7,760 bases of DNA from Pyramidobacter sp. Its GTDB lineage: Bacteria; Synergistota; Synergistia; Synergistales; Dethiosulfovibrionaceae. Both the position numbers and the translations under genes were made by a program. Positions 1 to 4,631 of the stretch are shown piece after piece; the stretch's first letter is position 1, and each line of letters starts with the position of its first letter. Under the pieces are notes generated by a model, which did no database searches, was not told where the DNA came from, and worked only from the letters and a program-made list of their open reading frames with translations. The stretch is from assembly GCA_016286835.1 (NCBI GenBank), contig JAEEUD010000082.1:1-7760 (forward strand). The letters are read 5' to 3'.

Positions 1-225
1 GTTGGCGTTGAACTCGACGACGTTCAGCGCAAGCGCCGTGGCCACGGCCGCGTCGATGGCGTTGCCGCCCTTCTTCATGATCTCGACGCCGGCCTTGGAG
101 GCCAGTTCGTGCGCCGCAGCCACCATGCCGTGAGCCGCGTAGCCGTCCTTGATCTCGACCGCGCCCGCCGTCGCCGCAACGCCGAGGACGAGAGCCGCTG
201 CCAATACTGCCTTCATTTTCTTCAT
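1..225 (-). CDS. ggt: Gamma-glutamyltransferase, N-terminal part (cut by window edge)
   Basis: Only the first 75 codons are present; the gene continues past base 1. Gamma-glutamyltransferases cleave gamma-glutamyl bonds, as in glutathione and gamma-glutamyl amino acids, outside the cytoplasmic membrane. Residues 1-22 form a signal peptide: MKKMK, then an Ala/Leu/Val-rich core ending near TAGA. The mature protein opens with the family's N-terminal signature: GMVAAAHELAS at 33-43, then KKGGNAIDAAVATALALNVVE at about 51-71, the Gly-Gly-Asn-Ala-x-Asp-Ala-Ala block typical of the family. The catalytic Thr and the self-processing site lie outside the window. The start is set by AAGGAGGGTT at 232-241, about 7 nt upstream of the ATG; a second in-frame Met at codon 4 is less well placed. 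It is the last visible gene of a minus-strand operon, 67 nt after the M14 hydrolase. Export agrees with the membrane anchoring of that neighbour. The family is near certain; the substrate is not known. Confidence 0.9.
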   Translation of the reverse strand, partial: MKKMKAVLAAALVLGVAATAGAVEIKDGYAAHGMVAAAHELASKAGVEIMKKGGNAIDAAVATALALNVVEFNAN

Positions 226-251
226 ACCAGAAACCCTCCTTGTTTTTGATA

Positions 252-274
252 GGGCCGCGAGCCGTTCGCGGCCC
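252..274 (-). other. Intercistronic hairpin between M14 gene and ggt
   Basis: Inverted repeat with a perfect 9-bp GC-rich stem (GGGCCGCGA / TCGCGGCCC) and a 5-nt loop, in the 67-nt gap before ggt. In the minus-strand transcript it is followed by TATCAAAAAC and then the ggt ribosome-binding site, with no U-tract, so it does not look like an intrinsic terminator. It may protect or punctuate the upstream mRNA, or lower ggt expression. The structure is seen in the sequence; the role is inferred. Confidence 0.6.
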
Positions 275-292
275 GAAAAGCCGTTTTGACCG

Positions 293-1438
293 TTACGGAG
301 CCGGTGCGAGCCAGGGGCCGAGCCCCTTCTCGTTCATCTCCTCGTAGGTCGGGATGTTCTCGACCACGATCTCCTTGCCCGGACGCACGTCGCCGAGCAG
401 CTCGATGTACTTGGCGACGGCCGTGACGTGACGCGCCGTGCGCAGCTCAAGCGGCTGCTGATCCACATAGGGGATGAACAGCACGCCCAGCTTGGCCGCC
501 TTGGTATAAGCCTTGTCGCGGCCGGTAAGTACAAGCGCTTCGTTGGTGTGTCCGCGCAGACGTCCCTGCGCGGGGTTGCCCGCTTCCATAAGGATAGGGA
601 TCACGTTCGGGCAGTTGTCGCCCCACTCGCGGTGGCTCAAGCCCCGGAAGTTGACCGGCGAAGGCTCAAGACGCATGGGGATGCCCATCATCTCAAGCTC
701 CATCGTCACCATCGCCGCCAGCTCCATCGAGTGCTCGTGAGCGACCGTCGCGTTGATGACGGGATACTCGGGCGACGCCTCGTGAAGGTCGAACGCCAGA
801 TCGACGTTTTCCTTATTGAGGAGTTCCACGATCGCCAGGCCGACGAGCTGCGTCAGGCCGTCGTTCTTCGTGCCGGGATAGGAGCGGTTGAGGTTGCTGC
901 GCGAGCCGCCGTCCAGCTTCTGGCCGCTCGGATAGTGGATATACACGTCAGGTTCCGGCCACTGGTCGATCGGGTTGGTCGCACGCGAGCCGAACTTGAA
1001 CACGCGCGACTTGCCGCCCTCCTGCGGGATATGGAAACGCTGCGGCGCAGCGTCCTGCGGCGAGTTGTGCGTGAACGCCGACATGTTGGCGCAGGGCATC
1101 ACGAACAGGCGACCCTTTTTCACTTTCGCCCGCTCAAGGAACATCACCGCGCCCATGTAGCCGGCCGGCTCATTGGGATGCGTACCGCCCATCACGAACA
1201 CCGTGCCGCCATCTTCCTCGCCCTTCTGAATGAAGACGGGCGTGTCGCCGTGCGTGCCGGCCAGCGCCGGTTCCCATTCGGAAAGCATGTGCTTCTCGAA
1301 GCCCGGCGCGGGATACCAAACGTCGGGCATCCACATCGACATGAACGACTGCGCCGTGAACCAGCAGACGACACCGGCAAGCGCGCAGAGGACCAGCGCG
1401 GTCAGGGCGTTGCCTTTGACTTTGTAATTCTCACTCAT
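293..1438 (-). CDS. Membrane-anchored M14-family zinc hydrolase (AstE/aspartoacylase-like)
   Basis: 381 residues, related to the succinylglutamate desuccinylase/aspartoacylase branch of the M14 zinc carboxypeptidases, which hydrolyse amide bonds of N-acyl amino acids or peptides. Visible motifs: GGTHPNEPAG at 84-93 with zinc ligands His87 and Glu90; NLNRSYPG at 182-189, the substrate-binding Asn/Arg element; DLHEA at 217-221 with the third ligand His219; and LMEAG at 283-287, where Glu285 is the likely catalytic acid/base. All key residues are present, so the enzyme should be active. Residues 11-32 form one hydrophobic segment after a short N-terminus with lysines, which predicts an uncleaved anchor with the catalytic domain outside the cytoplasm. 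That is unusual for AstE or aspartoacylase, which are cytoplasmic. The start is supported by GGGAGGG about 7 nt upstream. It follows the 47-residue membrane protein by 13 nt and precedes ggt. The substrate cannot be read from the sequence. Confidence 0.85.
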   Translation of the reverse strand: MSENYKVKGNALTALVLCALAGVVCWFTAQSFMSMWMPDVWYPAPGFEKHMLSEWEPALAGTHGDTPVFIQKGEEDGGTVFVMGGTHPNEPAGYMGAVMFLERAKVKKGRLFVMPCANMSAFTHNSPQDAAPQRFHIPQEGGKSRVFKFGSRATNPIDQWPEPDVYIHYPSGQKLDGGSRSNLNRSYPGTKNDGLTQLVGLAIVELLNKENVDLAFDLHEASPEYPVINATVAHEHSMELAAMVTMELEMMGIPMRLEPSPVNFRGLSHREWGDNCPNVIPILMEAGNPAQGRLRGHTNEALVLTGRDKAYTKAAKLGVLFIPYVDQQPLELRTARHVTAVAKYIELLGDVRPGKEIVVENIPTYEEMNEKGLGPWLAPAP

Positions 1439-1445
1439 CAGGCAG

Positions 1446-1619
1446 CCCTCCCTACTTGATCATCAGCAGGCGGAGCACCAGCGGAATGAGCACCATCGCG
1501 CCCGTGACCTGCTTCCAGAACGACTTCTCTTTGAACATGCATCTCAGCACAAAGAGCATCACGAAGAGCACGATGCCCCGGTAAATAAGCGTCATCCTGC
1601 TCCCCTCCCTACTTGATCA
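1446..1619. repeat. 17-bp direct repeats bracketing the 47-residue gene
   Basis: An identical 17-bp sequence, CCCTCCCTACTTGATCA on the plus strand, occurs at 1446-1462 and 1603-1619, 157 bp apart. On the coding strand each copy spans the end of one gene (codons for Ile-Lys, then TAG) and the GGGAGGG ribosome-binding site of the next. The two copies therefore bracket the small membrane-protein gene. Recombination between them would remove that gene cleanly and leave the permease joined to the M14 gene with its start signal intact. Confidence 0.8.
1452..1595 (-). CDS. Small two-helix membrane protein, 47 residues, in TRAP-like operon
   Basis: A short gene between the permease and the M14 hydrolase. 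It encodes 47 residues beginning MTLIYRGIVLFVMLFVLR and ending LVLRLLMIK. Two hydrophobic stretches, about 5-20 and 29-45, flank a basic linker (MFKEKSFWKQ), so a helical hairpin with its loop probably in the cytoplasm is likely. Three things support translation: a strong GGGAGGGGAG site just before the ATG, 13-nt gaps on both sides, and a composition that is fully hydrophobic in this frame only. No known family was recognised. By position it could be a reduced partner of the large permease, standing in for the roughly four-helix DctQ small subunit of TRAP transporters, or an accessory factor. That role is inferred only from the neighbourhood and the predicted membrane location. Confidence 0.72.
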   Translation of the reverse strand: MTLIYRGIVLFVMLFVLRCMFKEKSFWKQVTGAMVLIPLVLRLLMIK

Positions 1620-2895
1620 GCGCAGCAACGTTGTTGCTGTAAATGATGATGAGAATGCCCCAGACGTCGAGCACGAACGCCGGCAGAAGGCACTTCCTGA
1701 GGATCTTGAAGTAATTCGGCTCGTCCACCACCTGCGCGGCGAAAATGCCCGCCAGCGCCGTCGGCGGCATCAGGTCGCCGAGCGCGGCCACGAGGCTGAG
1801 CGCCGAAGCGACGACCACCGAATCCCTGCTGAGCAGCGCCAGCAGACAGGGCACGCCGAGCACCGACGATGCGCCGAACGACGAGACCGCGCCGAACAGC
1901 GGGATGATCACGGCGATGCCGAGGAAGATCGTCCAGCTCGGCAGGCTCAGCGTCGAGACGACGATGAAGCCCTGCACGCCGATCAGCGTCATGATCTGGA
2001 TGAACATGCCGACGCCCATGAGGATGCCGAGCACGGGCAGACAGTCGTTGACGGCTTCCGTCACGGTGTCGATGAAGTTCCACTTCACTCCGGTGAGGAA
2101 TCCGGCCGCCGCAGCGATGAGGAAAATGAGCGGCATGCCCAGCCCGGGCCAGACGGAAGCGAAGATCTGCTCGACGGCGAACAACGCGACCAGAACGATC
2201 ACGGGCAAGGCCAGACGGAACGTGAGCTTCTGGGCCTCCATCTTTTCCAGCTGTGCTTCAAGCGCGGCCGCATCCTTGCAGGTGCGGATCGTCGGATAGA
2301 TCATCGTCAGCGCGTAGAACAGCGCCAGCGGGACCGTGCAGACCAGCAGCGGCAGCGCGAACCCCACGTAAGGGATATCGACGCCGGCGCAGATGATCAT
2401 CGCCGGGATACTGATCGGCGGCGCGATCATGCCGAGCAGGGCGGCCATCGAGATGACCGCACCGGCCTTGACCTTGTCCATGCCCAGCGCCATCAGCACG
2501 GGCGAGACGAGCGCGCCGGTGGTGAGCACAGAAGCCGTCGAAGAGCCCGTGATCATGCCGGGGATCATCACGATCAGCATCAGTCCGATGGAAAGCAGCA
2601 CGGGGAAGCGGCGGAACTTGCGGATCAGCCACGCCGACAGTGCGTCAAGCAGTCCGGTCCGATGGATGACCTTCATGAAGATCATCGCCGTGGCGATGAC
2701 CAGGATCGTGTTCAGATATCCGAACTGCCCCTCGACGAAATGCCGCAGGGGAAAGCCCTCGCCGCCCGCAAGCGCGCCAACGACCGCAGCCAGAGCCATG
2801 GCCACGGCGATCGGCAGCTTGAACGCGAACGCGCCGAAGGCGAATACAGCGATCATCAGGAAGGTGTAAAAACCTTCCGGCCAGAACCACTCCAT
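1609..2895 (-). CDS. TRAP-type transporter large permease (DctM-like)
   Basis: 428 residues, hydrophobic almost throughout, with roughly eleven or twelve membrane segments. It fits the DctM large subunit of TRAP transporters (ion-transporter superfamily), which use ion gradients to import organic acids. Two related halves are visible. The first has GSSTAS at 117-122 and GMIAPPISIPAMI at 155-167. The second has SSFGASS at 338-344 and GDLMPPTALAGIF at 373-385. Paired Pro-Pro re-entrant loops of this kind are a hallmark of the fold. A charged linker at about 206-225 separates the halves. The gene starts only 9 nt after the DUF6305-like gene with a weak Shine-Dalgarno sequence, so it probably depends on translational coupling. 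No standard DctP binding protein or DctQ subunit is next to it; a small exported protein and a 47-residue membrane protein take those positions. Substrate unknown; products of the neighbouring hydrolases are the obvious candidates. Confidence is high for the permease class, lower for the exact family. Confidence 0.82.
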   Translation of the reverse strand: MEWFWPEGFYTFLMIAVFAFGAFAFKLPIAVAMALAAVVGALAGGEGFPLRHFVEGQFGYLNTILVIATAMIFMKVIHRTGLLDALSAWLIRKFRRFPVLLSIGLMLIVMIPGMITGSSTASVLTTGALVSPVLMALGMDKVKAGAVISMAALLGMIAPPISIPAMIICAGVDIPYVGFALPLLVCTVPLALFYALTMIYPTIRTCKDAAALEAQLEKMEAQKLTFRLALPVIVLVALFAVEQIFASVWPGLGMPLIFLIAAAAGFLTGVKWNFIDTVTEAVNDCLPVLGILMGVGMFIQIMTLIGVQGFIVVSTLSLPSWTIFLGIAVIIPLFGAVSSFGASSVLGVPCLLALLSRDSVVVASALSLVAALGDLMPPTALAGIFAAQVVDEPNYFKILRKCLLPAFVLDVWGILIIIYSNNVAALIK

Positions 2896-2904
2896 GGCCG
2901 CTGC

Positions 2905-3453
2905 CTACTGCGTGATGCCCCAGCCTGCCAGCACGGCGCTCAGAGGCTCTCTCGTTCCCTTGACGTTGGGCGCCGTCTTGATGGTGATGCTCTTCGCCTC
3001 GGCGAATTTCGTGAAAATGCCGTCTCCGTTGCCGCCGTCGACGACGATCATGTCATCGGCATAGGGAGCCGCCGCTTCGATAAAGAGATCGGACAGCGTG
3101 CCGCGGCGTCCCTCGCCGCCCACGTGCATGATCAGTACCTTCATGCCCTTGGCAACAGCCGCGTCGCACAGCGCCTTCGTGCGTTCGACTTCCTGCTCCT
3201 TGTCGATGCCGGCCGCGCCCAGTCCCTTGGAGCTGCCGCCGACGACCGCGACGAGCGCCTTCTGGTTCGTCAGAGCATCGGGCTTCATCAGCGGCTCATA
3301 ATCCGGCGTGATCTTCAGCGAGCGCATGATCACCTTGATCATCATCGCGTCGGGCCCCTGCCCGATCGAAGTCAGCGCCACGTCGGCCGCACACGCGGCC
3401 GAGGCCGTCAGAGCAGCGAAAAGAAGCGCCAGCAGGATCTTTTTTGTTTTCAT
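2905..3453 (-). CDS. Small exported protein, DUF6305-like, first gene of the operon
   Basis: 182 residues. Residues 1-22 are a clear signal peptide (MKTKK, hydrophobic core, cleavage after ACA), leaving about 160 residues in the periplasm or outside. The mature part looks like a compact alpha/beta domain. It has GQGPDAMMIKVI at 31-42, then KALVAVVGGSSKGLGAAG at 65-82, a strand followed by a Gly/Ser-rich loop, then VLIMHVGGEGRRG at 106-118 and DDMIVVDGGNGDG at 133-145. From memory this resembles DUF6305, a family with no known function; that match was not checked. The start is supported by GGAAGGA about 9 nt upstream, and a strong promoter lies just before it. Its place directly ahead of the permease, 9 nt away, suggests a substrate-binding or accessory role, but it is far shorter than the roughly 320-residue DctP proteins. 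The export call is firm; the function is not. Confidence 0.75.
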   Translation of the reverse strand: MKTKKILLALLFAALTASAACAADVALTSIGQGPDAMMIKVIMRSLKITPDYEPLMKPDALTNQKALVAVVGGSSKGLGAAGIDKEQEVERTKALCDAAVAKGMKVLIMHVGGEGRRGTLSDLFIEAAAPYADDMIVVDGGNGDGIFTKFAEAKSITIKTAPNVKGTREPLSAVLAGWGITQ

Positions 3454-3462
3454 ACAACATCA

Positions 3463-3469
3463 TCCTTCC
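3463..3469 (-). promoter_or_regulatory. Ribosome-binding site of the DUF6305-like gene
   Basis: On the minus strand GGAAGGA ends roughly 9 nt before the ATG at 3453. It fixes the start of the exported protein and rules out the longer overlapping reading frame that begins near 3661. Confidence 0.6.
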
Positions 3470-3495
3470 AGTAAAAATCGGCCGAACGTCCAGCC

Positions 3496-3519
3496 TTTGT
3501 TTAAAATTATACAAACAAA
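3496..3519. promoter_or_regulatory. Inverted repeat over the -10 box, possible operator
   Basis: TTTGTTT (3496-3502) and AAACAAA (3513-3519) form 7-bp arms of perfect symmetry around a 10-bp AT-rich centre. The repeat covers the -10 element and the expected transcription start. The dimensions suit a dimeric repressor, and a protein bound there would block the promoter. AT-rich DNA makes such repeats by chance more often, so this is tentative. Confidence 0.45.
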
Positions 3520-3534
3520 ATCGACTCTTATCAA
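3506..3534 (-). promoter_or_regulatory. Sigma-70-type promoter of the transporter/hydrolase operon
   Basis: On the minus strand, -35 TTGATA (3529-3534) and a perfect -10 TATAAT (3506-3511) are separated by exactly 17 bp, inside an AT-rich island that contrasts with the GC-rich genes. Transcription would start near 3499, giving a leader of about 45 nt before the DUF6305-like ATG. It is the only good promoter seen ahead of the five-gene run, so it probably drives all of it. Confidence 0.8.
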
Positions 3535-3583
3535 CTGGATATAGAGATTTATTATTTAAAAAATAGCCCAAATTGAGCGTCCC

Positions 3584-3620
3584 AAAAAACGCGCCCGTCA
3601 GATAAAAACGACGCAGCGCG
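3584..3620 (-). terminator. Intrinsic terminator downstream of murI
   Basis: In the minus-strand transcript an 11-nt arm (3610-3620) pairs with a 10-nt arm (3590-3599): ten pairs with one bulged G and one G-U pair, a 10-nt loop, then six U residues (3584-3589). It lies about 70 nt after the murI stop and about 50 bp before the next promoter, so it separates murI from the transporter operon. The plus strand also has ATTTTT after the stem, so weak two-way action is possible. Confidence 0.75.
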
Positions 3621-3692
3621 ATTTTTGTTCCTCTTTTCTGTTCCGCAAAAGCCATCCCCATAAGCGGGCCGTCTTCCGCCGCCCCAGCACAC

Positions 3693-4499
3693 CTAAAGCG
3701 GCTTGGTTACAATGAGCTTGTTGATCGCGCTCGGCGCAGACAGGCCAAAGCGCGGAGCTGACTCGGCGTACTGAGCGGGATTGCCCGACGTGTTCAGCTC
3801 GACCGTACCGTGATTGCCGTCGTCGCGCAGGAGGTCATTGTCAGAGAGATAACTTTTGATCATGCGTGCCTGCTCGATCCCCGGGTCGATCAGTTCAATG
3901 CCGGGATAAAGCCGGTTCAGGTGTTCCGACACGAGCGGGTAGTGCGTGCAGCCGAGGATCAGATGCTTCACGGGCGCTTCAGCAAGAATGGAATCGACGG
4001 CGGTTTTCAGTTCGGGATCGACCACTTCAGGACGCAGATCGCCGGCATCGACGTACGTCGAAAGCAGCGGACACGGCGCGGAGACGACTTTCATGTCCGG
4101 GCGGATGCCGCGGATAAGACGGTCGTAGGCTTTCGACTTCACCGTCACGGGCGTGCCGATCACGCCGACACAGTCGGCGTCGAGGTCGCCGACAGAAGCC
4201 GCGCCGGCTTCGATGACGCTGAAGATCTTAAACGGATAATCGTTTCGGTAATAATTGATCAGCGTCGAGATCGTGTTGCAGGCGACCGCCGCGACCTTGA
4301 CGCGGCGCGTGGCCAGATAACTGAGGATCTGCCGCGCAAGGTGCAGAATGTCGTCGGTCGCGCGGCTGCCATAGGGCATGTTGGCGCTGTCGCCATAATA
4401 GACAATATCTTCGTTCGGCATCAGGCGCCGCACCTGGCGGGCAACGGTAAATCCGCCCACTCCCGAGTCAAACACGCCAATCGGACTGAACTGATCCAT
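3693..4499 (-). CDS. murI: Glutamate racemase
   Basis: 268 residues, normal length for MurI, which interconverts L- and D-glutamate in the cytoplasm to supply D-Glu for peptidoglycan. Family landmarks in order: GVFDSGVGGFTV at 8-19 with catalytic-site Asp11; GDSANMPYG at 36-44, a variant of the usual D-T-A-R-x-P-Y-G block; ACNT at 73-76 with catalytic Cys74; GTPVTV at 115-120; and GCTHYPL at 183-189 with the second catalytic Cys184 and His186. Both cysteines of the two-base mechanism are present. The reading frame is open nine codons further upstream (to 4526), but the start at 4499 is preferred. GGGAGGGG lies 8 nt before it, the upstream ATG has no such site, and the protein then begins just before the first strand, as is usual. 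It stands between two terminators and is probably a single-gene transcript. Confidence 0.95.
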   Translation of the reverse strand: MDQFSPIGVFDSGVGGFTVARQVRRLMPNEDIVYYGDSANMPYGSRATDDILHLARQILSYLATRRVKVAAVACNTISTLINYYRNDYPFKIFSVIEAGAASVGDLDADCVGVIGTPVTVKSKAYDRLIRGIRPDMKVVSAPCPLLSTYVDAGDLRPEVVDPELKTAVDSILAEAPVKHLILGCTHYPLVSEHLNRLYPGIELIDPGIEQARMIKSYLSDNDLLRDDGNHGTVELNTSGNPAQYAESAPRFGLSAPSAINKLIVTKPL

Positions 4500-4550
4500 T
4501 TTCGATACCCCTCCCGATTTTGTCAAAAAGAATGAAATCGTATCATGCGC

Positions 4551-4559
4551 ATTTTAGCA
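4551..4559 (-). promoter_or_regulatory. Possible extended -10 promoter of murI
   Basis: TGC-TAAAAT on the minus strand directly follows the pepF terminator, about 50 nt upstream of the murI start. No good -35 hexamer is seen at 16-18 bp, so only the extended -10 supports it. A promoter is expected here because the strong terminator just upstream should stop read-through. Confidence 0.35.
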
Positions 4560-4560
4560 C

Positions 4561-4593
4561 AAAAATGCCGAACGCGAATGTGCGTTCGGCATT
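4561..4593 (-). terminator. Intrinsic terminator downstream of pepF
   Basis: A perfect 12-bp stem, AATGCCGAACGC / GCGTTCGGCATT (4582-4593 with 4564-4575), with a 6-nt loop, runs into a short U-tract in the minus-strand transcript. It begins about 40 nt after the pepF stop codon. This is a textbook rho-independent terminator and marks the end of the pepF transcript. Confidence 0.9.
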
Positions 4594-4631
4594 CCGGTCT
4601 GCGGATACAAAGATGATCCCGCCCTCATGTC

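Noticed and set aside
428..1459. Long plus-strand open frame (343 codons) opposite the M14 gene
   Set aside because: It is rich in Arg, His and Val in the manner of antisense frames in GC-rich DNA, shows no motif, and overlaps a gene with intact zinc-binding motifs.
2662..3474. Plus-strand open frame (270 codons) opposite the permease start and the DUF6305-like gene
   Set aside because: Asp/Arg/His-rich composition typical of an antisense shadow. The opposite strand carries a signal-peptide protein with promoter and ribosome site.
3296..3661. Minus-strand frame of 121 codons across the operon promoter
   Set aside because: It spans the murI terminator, the promoter and the start of the DUF6305-like gene in another frame, and turns into Arg/Asp-rich shadow sequence once inside that gene.
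4500..4526. Nine-codon upstream extension of murI
   Set aside because: The upstream ATG lacks a ribosome-binding site, and the GGGAGGGG site lies inside the extension, placed correctly for the start at 4499.
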